Source of the DNA: Mesorhizobium sp. M7A.F.Ca.US.008.03.1.1
GTDB lineage: Bacteria; Pseudomonadota; Alphaproteobacteria; Rhizobiales; Rhizobiaceae
Assembly: GCF_003997495.1 (NCBI RefSeq)
Contig: NZ_RZRU01000013.1
Coordinates: 1-64,000 of the forward strand
DNA: 64,000 nucleotides
Direction of reading: 5' to 3'
In this document: piece by piece, positions 20,137-29,312 of the stretch
How positions within the stretch are numbered: position 1 is the first letter of the stretch
Layout of the letters: the number at the start of each line of letters is the position of its first letter
Notes under the pieces: generated by a model
The model's database searches: none
The model's input: only the letters and a program-made list of their open reading frames with translations
What the model was told of the DNA's origin: nothing
Made by a program: the position numbers and the translations under genes

Positions 20137-22947
20137 ATGACCGTAGCACCCTACCCCTTCTCGGCCCGCCATATCGGTCCTGGCCTCAACGACACCAGAG
20201 CGATGCTGGCCGCCATCGGCGTGCCCTCGATCGGGACGCTGATCAGCCAGTCCGTACCGAAGTCGATCCGGCTTGATCGGCCGCTTGCCCTGCCAGCACC
20301 GGCGAGCGAGGCGGAAGCGCTGGCCGAACTCTCGGCTGTTATGTCCGGGAATACGGTGCTGAAGAGCTTCATCGGCGCCGGTTATCACGGCGTCCATCTC
20401 CCGCCGGTTATCCAGCGCAATCTGTTCGAGAATCCTGCCTGGTACACGGCCTACACGCCCTATCAGGCAGAGATCAGCCAGGGCCGGCTCGAAATGCTGT
20501 TCAACTTCCAGACGCTGGTCACCGAACTGACCGGCCTGCCGGTGGCGTCCGCGTCGCTGCTGGATGAAGCAACCGCCGTCGCTGAAGCGGTCGGCATCGC
20601 CTTGCGCCACCACCGCGACAAGCGCACCAAGATCGCATTTGCCGGCACGCCGCACCCGCAGACGCTGGACGTGGTGCGAACCCGCGCTGAGCCGCTCGGC
20701 ATCGAGATCGATGGCGAAACGATCGACGACAACACCGCAGCCCTGCTCGTCTCCTGGCCGGATACGTTTGGCGTCTATGGCGACCACAAGGCTGCGATCG
20801 ACAAGGCGCGTGCGGCCGGCGCCCTCGTCGTCTTCATCGCCGACCCGCTCGGCCTGACGCTTACCGATGCGCCGGCCAAGCTTGGCGCCGACATCGCCGT
20901 CGGCCCGATGCAGCGTTTTGGCGTGCCGATGGGCTTTGGCGGCCCGCACGCGGCCTATTGCGCCGTCTCCGACAGGTTGACGCGGTTGATGCCCGGCCGC
21001 CTGGTCGGCCAATCCACCGACAGCAAGGGCCGGCCCGGCTATCGGCTTGCCTTGCAGACGCGCGAGCAGCACATACGACGCGACAAAGCGACCTCCAACA
21101 TCTGTACCGCGCAGGCGCTGCTCGCCAACATGGCGACCGCCTATGCCATCTGGCACGGCCCCGCGGGGCTGCAGGCGATTGCCGGGCGCATCCATGCGCT
21201 GGCCAATCGTCTGGCAAGCGGCCTCGAGGCAGCAGGCGTTCCGGTGATCGGTGCCAGCCGTTTCGACACGGTGACGGTGGAGACCAAGGGCAAGGCGGCG
21301 CAGATCGCCACTGCGGCTGAAAAGACCGGCCGGCTGCTGCGCCTCGTCGATGCCGACCACATCGGCATCGCCTTCGACGAAACCTCCACCGAGGCCGATC
21401 TCGACGCAATCGCGGCCCTGTTCGGTGCCAAGGCGGGTGCCTCCGCCGACAGCACAGTGCCCGGCAAGGCGCGCGGCAAGGAGTTCCTTACCCAGCCTGT
21501 TTTCCACGAAAACAAGTCGGAAACCGAGATGATGCGCTTCCTGCGTCGGCTGGCCGACAGGGACCTGGCGCTCGACCGCGCCATGATCCCGCTGGGATCC
21601 TGCACCATGAAGCTCAACGCCGCCGCCGAGATGATGCCGGTGAGCTGGCCCAGCATTGCCGATCTGCACCCTTTCGCCCCGGCCGCGCACTCGGCCGGTT
21701 ACCGTGCCATGATCGGCGAACTGGAGGGCTGGCTGTCGGAGATCACCGGCTTCGACGCCGTCACCTTGCAGCCCAATGCCGGTAGCCAGGGCGAATATGC
21801 CGGACTGCTCGCCATCCGGGGCTATCACCGCTCTCGCGGCGACAACCACCGCACCGTCTGCCTGATTCCCTCCTCGGCGCATGGCACCAATCCCGCGAGC
21901 GCGGCGATGGCCGGCATGAGCGTCGTCGTCGTGCGCTGCACCGAAGACGGCAACATCGACATGGACGACATGAAGGCCAAGGCGGCCGAGCATGCGCAAG
22001 ATCTCGCGGCGCTGATGTTCACCTATCCCTCGACGCATGGTGTGTTCGAGGAAGGTGCACGCGATCTCTGCGCGCTGATCCATGAGCATGGCGGCCAGGT
22101 CTATTTCGACGGTGCCAACCTCAACGCCCTGGTCGGGCTTGCCCGTCCCGGCGACATCGGCGCCGATGTCTGCCACATGAACCTGCACAAGACCTTCTGC
22201 ATCCCGCATGGCGGCGGCGGACCCGGCATCGGGCCGATCGGCGTCAAGGCGCATTTGAAGCCGTATTTGCCCGGCCATGTCACCGAAGGCTCGGCGCACG
22301 CCGTCTCCGCCGCCCCCTTTGGCAGCGCCTCGATCCTGCCGATCACCTGGATGTATATCCGCATGATGGGCGCCTCGGGCCTCAAGCAGGCGACCGAAAC
22401 GGCCATCCTGTCCGCCAACTACATCGCGACGCGGCTCGGTGTGCATTTCCCGGTGCTCTACAAGGGCAGGCAGGGACGCGTCGCGCATGAATGCATCCTC
22501 GACACCCGCGTGCTCAAGGAAAGCGCCGGCATCAGTGTCGACGATGTCGCAAAGCGCCTGATCGATTATGGTTTTCACGCGCCGACCATGTCGTTCCCCG
22601 TCGCCGGTACGCTGATGGTCGAGCCGACCGAGTCCGAGCCCAAGCGGGAGCTCGACCGCTTCTGCGAGGCGATGATCGCCATCGCAGGCGAAGCGGCGAA
22701 AGTGGCCAAAGGCGAATGGCCTTTGGCAGACAATCCGCTGGTCAACGCGCCGCACACCGCGGCCGAGGCGCTGGCCGGCCAGTGGACCCATCCCTACTCA
22801 CGCCTGGAAGCGGCCTATCCGGCCGGCGACGCCGACACCGCGGCCAAATACTGGCCGCCGGTGTCACGCATCGACAATGTCGCCGGCGACCGCAACCTGG
22901 TCTGCTCCTGCCCGCCTTTGTCGGATTATCTGGGTGCGGCGGAATAG
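20137..22947 (+). CDS. gcvP: Glycine dehydrogenase (decarboxylating), P protein
   Basis: PLP enzyme that decarboxylates glycine and loads the aminomethyl group onto GcvH; 936 residues in one chain, the fused P-protein type rather than the split GcvPA/GcvPB. The PLP-binding lysine is K685 in NLHKTFCIPHGGGGPGIG. The N-terminal half shows FIGAGYHGVHLPPVIQRN and the glycine-rich GFGGPHAAY. ATG 20137 matches the usual start of the family (ARHIGP near residue 10), and lies 17 bases after gcvH. Last gene of the riboswitch-controlled operon. Confidence 0.97.
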   Translation: MTVAPYPFSARHIGPGLNDTRAMLAAIGVPSIGTLISQSVPKSIRLDRPLALPAPASEAEALAELSAVMSGNTVLKSFIGAGYHGVHLPPVIQRNLFENPAWYTAYTPYQAEISQGRLEMLFNFQTLVTELTGLPVASASLLDEATAVAEAVGIALRHHRDKRTKIAFAGTPHPQTLDVVRTRAEPLGIEIDGETIDDNTAALLVSWPDTFGVYGDHKAAIDKARAAGALVVFIADPLGLTLTDAPAKLGADIAVGPMQRFGVPMGFGGPHAAYCAVSDRLTRLMPGRLVGQSTDSKGRPGYRLALQTREQHIRRDKATSNICTAQALLANMATAYAIWHGPAGLQAIAGRIHALANRLASGLEAAGVPVIGASRFDTVTVETKGKAAQIATAAEKTGRLLRLVDADHIGIAFDETSTEADLDAIAALFGAKAGASADSTVPGKARGKEFLTQPVFHENKSETEMMRFLRRLADRDLALDRAMIPLGSCTMKLNAAAEMMPVSWPSIADLHPFAPAAHSAGYRAMIGELEGWLSEITGFDAVTLQPNAGSQGEYAGLLAIRGYHRSRGDNHRTVCLIPSSAHGTNPASAAMAGMSVVVVRCTEDGNIDMDDMKAKAAEHAQDLAALMFTYPSTHGVFEEGARDLCALIHEHGGQVYFDGANLNALVGLARPGDIGADVCHMNLHKTFCIPHGGGGPGIGPIGVKAHLKPYLPGHVTEGSAHAVSAAPFGSASILPITWMYIRMMGASGLKQATETAILSANYIATRLGVHFPVLYKGRQGRVAHECILDTRVLKESAGISVDDVAKRLIDYGFHAPTMSFPVAGTLMVEPTESEPKRELDRFCEAMIAIAGEAAKVAKGEWPLADNPLVNAPHTAAEALAGQWTHPYSRLEAAYPAGDADTAAKYWPPVSRIDNVAGDRNLVCSCPPLSDYLGAAE

Positions 22948-22950
22948 CCA

Positions 22951-22997
22951 ATGCATGTCGCCCAAAAGTGACCCGGTTTTGGGAGAACGACATGCAT
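22951..22997. repeat. Palindromic intergenic element, family A copy 2
   Basis: Starts with ATGCATGTC and ends with GACATGCAT, a perfect nine-base inverted repeat, around the family core CGCCCAAAAGTG...CGGTTTTGGG, which is itself imperfectly self-complementary (CCCAAAA with TTTTGGG). It begins three bases after the gcvP stop and may form the 3' end hairpin of the gcv transcript. The rest of this intergenic stretch to 23192 holds nothing else I recognise, apart from a CGCTTTAG tail ending at 23038. Confidence 0.85.
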
Positions 22998-23192
22998 AGG
23001 ACAAAGAGCTAAATCGGGTCGCCCGCGACACGCTTTAGCCAGGTGCTTGGTCCCGGCATTTGATGGATAGGATAAAGCCTGAATTGTTTGGCTCTTTTGT
23101 CCAGATTTGCAGATGAACTCGTATGGTGGGGAGCCCAGTCAAGTCGTGCCCTCCACTGGCGCCTCCTGGAAACTCTGGCGCCGGTTTGGGCT

Positions 23193-24251
23193 TCACCAGA
23201 TTACCGACCGGTCGATCTCGCCGATGCGCGCACGTCCGGTTAGCGCCATTGCCATCTCGAAGTCCCGGCGAAGCAGGTTGACACAATGGGCTACGCCCTC
23301 GGCACCGTCCGTTGCCAGGGCGTAGACATAGGGGCGGCCAATCATGACTGCGGTTGCCCCTAGCGCAATCGCCTTCAAAACGTCGGTGCCACGCCTAACG
23401 CCGCCATCGAGGATGATGGGAATCCGTCCGGCCACCCGTTCCGAGATGGCGGGCAGGGCGTCGATGGCTGCCGGCAGTGTGTCGAGGTTACGCGAACCGT
23501 GGTTCGAGACGACGATAGCATCTGCACCAGTTCCGATGGCTTGCTCGGCATCGTCAGGATCGAGGATACCCTTCAGGATAAGCGGCAGGGTTGTCAGCGA
23601 ACGCAGCCAGGCAATATCCGCCCAGGTCGGCATCGCCCGCTTTTGCGCAGTGCCAACTTTAAGCACGCCGGTGTTCCGGTCCTTGAAGTACGGCGTTGCG
23701 ATGCTATCGGGCATTTTGAAGCCTGCCCGGAATTGCCTACGGCGATCGCCTGGCGTTGGCAAATCGACCGTCACGCTGATCGCCTTTGCGCCCAGTGCCG
23801 CCAAGCGAGATACGAGTTCGCCATTGAAACTGCGATCGCTTTGCCAATAGAGCAGGAACCAGACTGGAGACTGGCTCTCCGCTACGCAATCCTCGATTGC
23901 CGCCGTCGCCGTAGTTCCCAGAATGAACACCGCTCCCGCCACTCCGGCGCCGCGCGCCGCGGCCACCTCACCTTCCGGATGCGCCAGCCGCTGATATGCT
24001 ATTGGGGCCAGGATGATCGGATGGGGCAGCCTTTGCCCGAAGAGTGTGATCGCGGTATCAAGTCTTGTGACATCGCGCAGCACACGCTGCCTCAACTTGA
24101 TGCGGTCGAATGCGGCTTCATTGTCACGCTTGGTGATTTCGTCGCCAGCACCCCCGGCAATGAACTCGTAAACCGCATGCGGCAACACCTCTCGCGCAGC
24201 CGGTTCAAAATCCGCCAAGCCGAGAAACCGGGTTTCGATGTCAAGTGGCAT
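23193..24251 (-). CDS. FMN-dependent alpha-hydroxy-acid oxidase/dehydrogenase (LldD/glycolate oxidase family)
   Basis: TIM-barrel flavoenzyme of 352 residues that oxidises a 2-hydroxy acid such as L-lactate, mandelate or glycolate. Family marks: YEFIAGGAGDE near residue 25, APIAYQRLAHPEGEVAAARG, VTVDLPTPGDRRRQ, and the flavin segment DGGVRRGTDVLKAIALGATAVMIGRP. The catalytic histidine stretch reads SNHGSRNLD where SNHGGRQLD is usual; the His and Arg are kept. ATG 24251 (MPLDIETRFLG) is chosen; no strong ribosome binding site is visible. GC is about 58 percent in sampled lines, lower than neighbours, and repeats lie on both sides, which hints at acquisition. Substrate not assigned. Confidence 0.85.
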   Translation of the reverse strand: MPLDIETRFLGLADFEPAAREVLPHAVYEFIAGGAGDEITKRDNEAAFDRIKLRQRVLRDVTRLDTAITLFGQRLPHPIILAPIAYQRLAHPEGEVAAARGAGVAGAVFILGTTATAAIEDCVAESQSPVWFLLYWQSDRSFNGELVSRLAALGAKAISVTVDLPTPGDRRRQFRAGFKMPDSIATPYFKDRNTGVLKVGTAQKRAMPTWADIAWLRSLTTLPLILKGILDPDDAEQAIGTGADAIVVSNHGSRNLDTLPAAIDALPAISERVAGRIPIILDGGVRRGTDVLKAIALGATAVMIGRPYVYALATDGAEGVAHCVNLLRRDFEMAMALTGRARIGEIDRSVIW

Positions 24252-24385
24252 TGACCAGTCCGATCTGTGCCTCAAAAAAAGTCGGCTATTCCAGAGACAA
24301 CATTCGCGCAAATCGCCGCTGGCCACAAGGCAGCAGCACGGCACGCAGGCAGTTCGGCGATGATTGTGTTCGACTCAAACTGGCG

Positions 24386-24450
24386 CATGATCCCGAAAAG
24401 TGGGAGCCCGGTTTTCTCGGACAAACGGAAACCGTTTGTCCGAGATCATG
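24386..24450. repeat. Palindromic intergenic element, family B copy 1
   Basis: Runs from CATGATC to GATCATG. Inside lies the core CCCGAAAAGTG...CCCGGTTTT, then a perfect 13-base-pair stem, CTCGGACAAACGG (24416-24428) with CCGTTTGTCCGAG (24432-24444) around an AAA loop. Nearly the same sequence recurs at 52022. It shares its core with family A. Confidence 0.88.
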
Positions 24451-24465
24451 TCCAAACAAACAACT

Positions 24466-24513
24466 AGAGCAAATGGAACCCCATCCCGAGCCCATCGGGA
24501 TGGAACAGGCTCT
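24466..24513. repeat. Second palindromic module beside element B1
   Basis: AGAGC at 24466 and GCTCT at 24509 bracket a perfect nine-base-pair hairpin, CCATCCCGA (24481-24489) with TCGGGATGG (24495-24503). Adjacent to element B1, it makes a mosaic block. It abuts the end of the diguanylate cyclase gene (stop at 24512) and may serve as its 3' end structure, although there is no T-tract. Confidence 0.55.
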
Positions 24514-25696
24514 ACGCTGAGCGCAAGGCCGGCTTGACCGGCTCGGCCCTATCAGTGCTTTTGCGGCTAATGACGCAATTTCGTCCGGCGCGTTTGGCGG
24601 CATAGAGCGCCGCGTCGGCCTCGGCGAGCACGTTGTCCAGGCTGCTGCCGCTTGCCTCGCCAAAGCCGATGCCACCGCTGACCGTGCTGCGCAACTTGCC
24701 GAGCTGGGTAGGGACGATTTCGGTGCCGAACGCCACGCCGATCTTGCTGGCGAGATCGTAGGCCTTTTCATCCGTCATCCGCGACATGACGATTGCGAAT
24801 TCCTCGCCCCCAAGGCGAAAAGCGTCGACGCCGGTCCGGGCATATTTCTTGATGACCGCGGCGAAGCGGCACAAGACCTGGTCCCCAACCGGATGGCCAT
24901 AGACATCGTTCGTCCGCTTGAAGTGGTCGAGGTCGAACATGACGACGGACATGAACGGACCGAAACTCCGTTCGCCGTAGAGCGACGTCAATGCCCGGCG
25001 GTTCAGCAACCCTGTCAGCGGGTCGGTCATGGTCTCGGCCTTGAGCTCGATCTGCGCCTGCAGATGATGGAGGGAGAGCGTCAATGCTCCGAGCCCGGTC
25101 ATGCAGGCCACCGCCACGACGGAATTCAGTCGTTCGGCCCAGTTGTCGGGCGCGGCCGCGAGCGTCCATTGCCCGTTGGTCAGCAGAACCACGCCGCAGA
25201 GCGCGAACGACACCGCGCAGGTACCGCTCAGAAACGATACCACCAGCAGGATGCGGCGATCGTGGCTGCCGTTGATCCAGAACATGGCGCCGATCGCCGA
25301 CAGCAGCGCCGTCACCGTGGTGTAGGCGACGATGAAGCCGACGCCGTCGAAGCCCATAAAGGTCACGACGGCACAAATGGCCATGGCGGCAAGCGCCGGT
25401 GCAATGGCACGTCTGTGGCCAGGCACTCCCAGATATTGCATGGCCGACACGCAGAGGATCAGGAACCCTAGAGTGAGCAGCGCTAGCACGATCTGACAAA
25501 GTAGCGGATCGGGATCCTTGGTGTATCGCCAGAACAGGATCACATGCGCGACCAGCACCAGAATTCCGCACGCCACCGTCAGCACGAAACCTGCCTTAGG
25601 GGCAGTGAACCAGATCGCAAACATGGTGACGCTGAGGCATATGCCCGACAGCGCGGCTGCGAGCAGGAGCGAACTGAAGTCCAGCATATCGGGCAA
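24512..25696 (-). CDS. Membrane diguanylate cyclase (GGDEF domain)
   Basis: Makes the second messenger cyclic di-GMP from two GTP. The first half of this 394-residue protein has about six hydrophobic helices, an uncharacterised membrane sensor region. The C-terminal GGDEF domain starts at 'MTDPLTGLLNRRAL' and keeps FDLDHFKRTNDVYGHPVGD and the active-site loop RLGGEEFAIV, so it should be catalytically active. I do not see the RxxD inhibitory site five residues before the GGEEF loop. Start is ATG 25696 or the ATG three codons later. It stands next to the Tad pilus locus, a common target of c-di-GMP signalling, but a link is inference. Confidence 0.92.
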   Translation of the reverse strand: MPDMLDFSSLLLAAALSGICLSVTMFAIWFTAPKAGFVLTVACGILVLVAHVILFWRYTKDPDPLLCQIVLALLTLGFLILCVSAMQYLGVPGHRRAIAPALAAMAICAVVTFMGFDGVGFIVAYTTVTALLSAIGAMFWINGSHDRRILLVVSFLSGTCAVSFALCGVVLLTNGQWTLAAAPDNWAERLNSVVAVACMTGLGALTLSLHHLQAQIELKAETMTDPLTGLLNRRALTSLYGERSFGPFMSVVMFDLDHFKRTNDVYGHPVGDQVLCRFAAVIKKYARTGVDAFRLGGEEFAIVMSRMTDEKAYDLASKIGVAFGTEIVPTQLGKLRSTVSGGIGFGEASGSSLDNVLAEADAALYAAKRAGRNCVISRKSTDRAEPVKPALRSA

Positions 25697-25846
25697 GGGC
25701 CTCTCGAGCGTCGGCGGTTGCGCTGCATTCTAGGTTAGCGGCAGCCCTCAGATACGGGTTTTCAGCCGATCGTTCGACCAACCTGCGGATAAGGTTTACA
25801 AAGCGTCGATACCACGTGTTCCGAAACCGGACCCGGGGATGCGAGA

Positions 25847-26317
25847 TCAACCCTTGTTCAGGAGAGCGAGGTTGGCGTTGACGACGGTGGGATCGGCCAT
25901 GCCGGCCTTCGCTTCGAGCAGCAGCGCCCTGGCCTTCTTGCGATTGCCGCGCAGCAGTTGCGAATAGCCCATATTGTTGACGATCTGCGGCTTGCGGCCG
26001 GCGACTTTCAAAAGCTGGCCGTAGGCTCGGTCGGCGAAGTCGAAGCGGCCGAGTTCGTCATAGGAAGCGGCGAGCCCCATCCAGGCCTCGGCGTTGTCGG
26101 CCTTCAACTCGACAGCCTTGCGGAAGTGCTTTTCGGCGAGGCCGTAATTGGCGTCGCGAAACTGCGCCTTGCCTTGCGCCAGATCGGAGGTGTCGATGTC
26201 TTTTGCCGCCGGTTGGATAGCGGTGGTCTTGGTCTTGTCGACGCCACTCGACGTACAGCCAGACATCATCAAGACGGCCGCCAGCGCGGCCATTGCCGTG
26301 AACTTACTGTGACGCAT
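25847..26317 (-). CDS. TPR-repeat lipoprotein, TadD-like
   Basis: A 156-residue lipoprotein: signal sequence ending in the lipobox LMMSGC (cysteine 21), then two to three tetratricopeptide repeats (YGLAEKHFRKAVELKADNAEA, AWMGLAASYDELGRFDFADRAY, PQIVNNMGYSQLLRGNRKKA). TPR lipoproteins of this layout occur as TadD in Tad pilus loci, where they act as assembly factors at the outer membrane. Position downstream of tadC on the same strand supports that role. Short for TadD, so the name is not assigned firmly. Confidence 0.82.
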   Translation of the reverse strand: MRHSKFTAMAALAAVLMMSGCTSSGVDKTKTTAIQPAAKDIDTSDLAQGKAQFRDANYGLAEKHFRKAVELKADNAEAWMGLAASYDELGRFDFADRAYGQLLKVAGRKPQIVNNMGYSQLLRGNRKKARALLLEAKAGMADPTVVNANLALLNKG

Positions 26318-26458
26318 GCCCCTGCCTCATCGCCCGATTCGCCGGGTCGTTCTTCAGGAAACACATTATATCAGCGACGCTTAAACTTTGGTGCCGAAAC
26401 TCCGCCAAAATTCGGCTTCGGGCACACCAGCCATTAACCACGGATGCGAGCGACGTTC

Positions 26459-27292
26459 TCATGGCGGCCCGAGCGCCTTGAGCGGCTCCGGAACCGGATA
26501 GCGGCTGCCGTCATAGCGCAGCCGATAGGTCCGCGTCACGGACTTGCCGGGGTGGGATTGGCACTCGCCATCCTTGTCGACAGAAGGTTCGTCGGTATCG
26601 ATCCGCTCGACCGCGGTGATGTCGTGATAGCCGTGGTGGCTCGCCCGGCTCATCGCCAGGCTAACCTGGCTGGAATGAAAGGATCCGGCGCAATTGCTAT
26701 CGCCTTCACCGCCATTGCCGGCCACGACGAGGCCGTCGAGCACCATCCGCAGGGCATCGCCATCGAGGGCATAGAGCCGCAGGCCGGTTTGACTGAAGGG
26801 ATTGACCTGCGAATGATTTGCCATGTCTATGCGCAGGCCAAAGGCCGTGACTTTGGGCGCCAGCCCATAACGGCCGGTATCGAATTCGATGCCGCGGATG
26901 GCGATGGCATCGTCGCTCATCAGCCCGGGCTGCAGCAGGCGCTGGCGCACCTGTAGGCTCTTCCTGTCGACGACCAGAAGCTCGATATCGCCGACATGCT
27001 GGCCTTCGACGGATTGGGCGCTGTCGATCAAGGGCACTGCGACCAACATCAGGTTGTCGTGAGCGGGCCAGATCTTGCACACCAGCCCGGGCGGATCGTA
27101 GTCCGAGTGCGTCAGGGCGATGCTGGTGTGAGGCTCAAGCGTGAACGAGGCGCCGTCGGCACTCTTTCGAGCCTTGGGATAGGCCTGCTGCACCAGGGCG
27201 GCGGCATCACCGCAATCGCTGGCCGTAGCCCAGGCGGGCGACAAACTGGCTGCGGCGAGGCCGAGGAACAGAGTACGCAACAGCATTCGCAT
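26459..27292 (-). CDS. Secreted conserved hypothetical protein in the Tad locus
   Basis: A 277-residue protein with a signal peptide (MRMLLRTLFLGLAAASLSPAWA) and a mature part of mixed strands with a few cysteines (SDCGDAAALVQQ, GLVCKIWP, SNCAGS, GECQSH) that could form disulfides. I recognise no enzyme motif. It lies between tadC and the TPR lipoprotein gene, all on the same strand, but may be independent of the pilus. ATG 27292 is chosen because the signal peptide begins there; the 51 codons of open frame above it look non-coding. Confidence 0.72.
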   Translation of the reverse strand: MRMLLRTLFLGLAAASLSPAWATASDCGDAAALVQQAYPKARKSADGASFTLEPHTSIALTHSDYDPPGLVCKIWPAHDNLMLVAVPLIDSAQSVEGQHVGDIELLVVDRKSLQVRQRLLQPGLMSDDAIAIRGIEFDTGRYGLAPKVTAFGLRIDMANHSQVNPFSQTGLRLYALDGDALRMVLDGLVVAGNGGEGDSNCAGSFHSSQVSLAMSRASHHGYHDITAVERIDTDEPSVDKDGECQSHPGKSVTRTYRLRYDGSRYPVPEPLKALGPP

Positions 27293-27378
27293 GGGCTTCT
27301 CACGTTGCAGAGCCGAGTTCGGGCAGGATGCAGGGCAATGAATTGTCAGCCCTTCGCCAGGACTTTCGTGGGCGCTCG

Positions 27379-28341
27379 TTAGTGCGCCGTCATTTTGACG
27401 ATGACTGGAATCGCCGCAATCATCAACACCACCGGCAGGATGCACACTACCACCGGCACCGACATCTTGGCCGGCAGGGCGTGCGCCTTTTCCTCGGCCA
27501 GCGACATGCGCTTGTGGCGCATGTCGTCGGAGAAGACGCGCAGCGCCCCCGACAGGCTGGTGCCGAGTTCCTTGGACTGCTGCAGCAATGTGGCGAAGGA
27601 ACGCACCTCGTCCAGGCTGAGGCGGTCGGCAAGCGCCTTCAGCGCATCGTCAAGGCTGCGCCCGGCCCTCAGCTCCAGCGACACCAGCTGCAGGTTCTGG
27701 CTGAGCGCGGGATAGGTCTTGGCGAGTTCCTTGGAGACGCGCTCTATGCCTGCCTCCATGCTCATGCCGGCATCCGAGCAGACAATCATCAGGTCCATGA
27801 AATCGGGAAAGCCGTTGCGGTACTCACGCCTGCGTTCCCGCACTTTCTGGCTCAGCACCAGGCCAGGCAGGAAATAGCCGGCCGCTCCCGACAGGATGAC
27901 GAATGTCCAGCGGCTGGCCATCGTCGCGTCCGGGCTGGCCATCCAGCGGTTGAGCACAAACACACCGATTGCCGTGCCGATCATCGCGGTGAACCGGATC
28001 AGGAAGAACGTGCCGACAGCGCGCGGCTCCATGTAGCCCGCCTGGATGAGTTTCATGCGCAGCCGGGCGACATTTTCCGGATCGCTCCTGGCGTAGAATT
28101 CCTGCGCCCGCTTCACCGCCTTCTCGCGCACGACGCCGGTGTTCTTCTTCTGCACCGGCTCCGGTTTGGCGGCCGCGGGACCGTTGTCGACCCTGAGCCG
28201 GCGCATGACCTCGTTGCGGTCGCCCCTCGCTGTGACAACAGGCCAGGCAACAGCGGCAGCACCCGCCGCCAGCAGCAGGATGGCCACCGGCATCAATGAG
28301 GTCGGCGCAAGCGAGGCGAGGAATTCGATGAAGCCCTGCAT
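27379..28341 (-). CDS. tadC: Tad pilus inner-membrane platform protein TadC
   Basis: A 320-residue type II secretion F-domain protein forming, with TadB, the inner-membrane platform of the Flp/Tad pilus. An N-terminal membrane helix and basic linker lead to two helices near residues 110-130 and 145-165. The F domain follows (FPDFMDLMIVCSDAGMSMEAGIERV...LSLDEVRSFATLLQQSKELGTSLSGALRVFSDDMR), then a C-terminal membrane helix. Starts one base after the tadB stop, in the cpaB-to-tadC operon. Confidence 0.93.
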   Translation of the reverse strand: MQGFIEFLASLAPTSLMPVAILLLAAGAAAVAWPVVTARGDRNEVMRRLRVDNGPAAAKPEPVQKKNTGVVREKAVKRAQEFYARSDPENVARLRMKLIQAGYMEPRAVGTFFLIRFTAMIGTAIGVFVLNRWMASPDATMASRWTFVILSGAAGYFLPGLVLSQKVRERRREYRNGFPDFMDLMIVCSDAGMSMEAGIERVSKELAKTYPALSQNLQLVSLELRAGRSLDDALKALADRLSLDEVRSFATLLQQSKELGTSLSGALRVFSDDMRHKRMSLAEEKAHALPAKMSVPVVVCILPVVLMIAAIPVIVKMTAH

Positions 28342-28342
28342 A

Positions 28343-29308
28343 TCAGAACTTGAAATTCGACATCTTGAACATCATCAGATTGCCCAGCATCAGCCAGGTG
28401 ATCGACCCGCCAAGCAGATACCAGGTCTTTGGCTCGCCCCAGACGTCGCTGTAGAAGCCCGGCATCAGTGCCATGATGGCGGCAAACAGCAACGCCGGCA
28501 CCGCCGTCAGGATGTAGGCCGACATCCGGCCTTCTGTCGCAATGGCGCGCACCTTGCGGCGCAGCTTGCCGCGCTCGCGGATCGTCGTCGCCAGGCCGTC
28601 GAGTATCTCGCGCAGATTGCCACCCGAACTGGTCTGGATCGAGACGGCGGTGACGAACAGCGGCAGATCCTCCTGGCCGACCCGGTCGAACAGCGAGTTC
28701 AACGCCGAAACCAGATCGGAGCCATAGGTCACTTCGTCGGCAATGACGCCGAACTCGCTGCCGATCGGGTCGGGCATCTCGCGCGCCACCATGGCGATCG
28801 CCACCGGCACCGGATGGCCGGCCTTCAGGCCACGCGTGATCAGTTCCAGCGCCTCCGGCAACTGCATGCCGAACCGCTTCAGCCTGCGCTTGCGCTTGAA
28901 ACGCAACGTCATCACCGGCAGCACAGGCACAAGCACCACAAACAGCACAAGCCCCATCAGCGGCGGCAAGCCGTACCAGATGGCGACCAAGGCCATCGCC
29001 ATCGCCACGGCGCAGGTGGTCATCAGGAATTTGGGGAGCGGCATGATCATGCCCGACTGGGTTCGCAGAGCGCGAAACCGGTCGGCCGAAAACAGCGGCG
29101 TGCCCGCGTCAAGTCCGCGCTCCTTGCGCAGTTGGACGAGCACCTGCTCCTGGCTGATCTTGTTTTCCTGCAGCTTCATGCGCCGATTTATGGCGGTGCG
29201 CTTGTCGCTGCGGCCGGCATAGAGCAGGTAGCAGGCCTCGGCGATCAGGATGCCGGTCAGCGCGGCCGCGGCATAGACGACATAGATCGCGCTCATTCCA
29301 TCGAACAC
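28343..29308 (-). CDS. tadB: Tad pilus inner-membrane platform protein TadB
   Basis: Second F-domain platform protein, 321 residues, with the motif LPEALELITRGLKAGHPVPVAIAMVAREMPDPI and paired C-terminal membrane helices. Of several in-frame starts I prefer GTG 29308 (VFDGMSAIYVVY) because AGGAG stands seven to eight bases before it; ATG 29296 four codons later is the alternative. The frame is open much further up, but there it overlaps cpaF. Four bases separate it from the cpaF stop. Confidence 0.92.
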   Translation of the reverse strand: MFDGMSAIYVVYAAAALTGILIAEACYLLYAGRSDKRTAINRRMKLQENKISQEQVLVQLRKERGLDAGTPLFSADRFRALRTQSGMIMPLPKFLMTTCAVAMAMALVAIWYGLPPLMGLVLFVVLVPVLPVMTLRFKRKRRLKRFGMQLPEALELITRGLKAGHPVPVAIAMVAREMPDPIGSEFGVIADEVTYGSDLVSALNSLFDRVGQEDLPLFVTAVSIQTSSGGNLREILDGLATTIRERGKLRRKVRAIATEGRMSAYILTAVPALLFAAIMALMPGFYSDVWGEPKTWYLLGGSITWLMLGNLMMFKMSNFKF

Positions 29309-29312
29309 TTGG

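Noticed and set aside
20122..22791. 889-codon open frame on the minus strand opposite gcvP
   Set aside because: It is antisense to an unmistakable gcvP. Its translation is rich in Arg, His, Gln and Asp, typical of a high-GC shadow frame, with no family motif.
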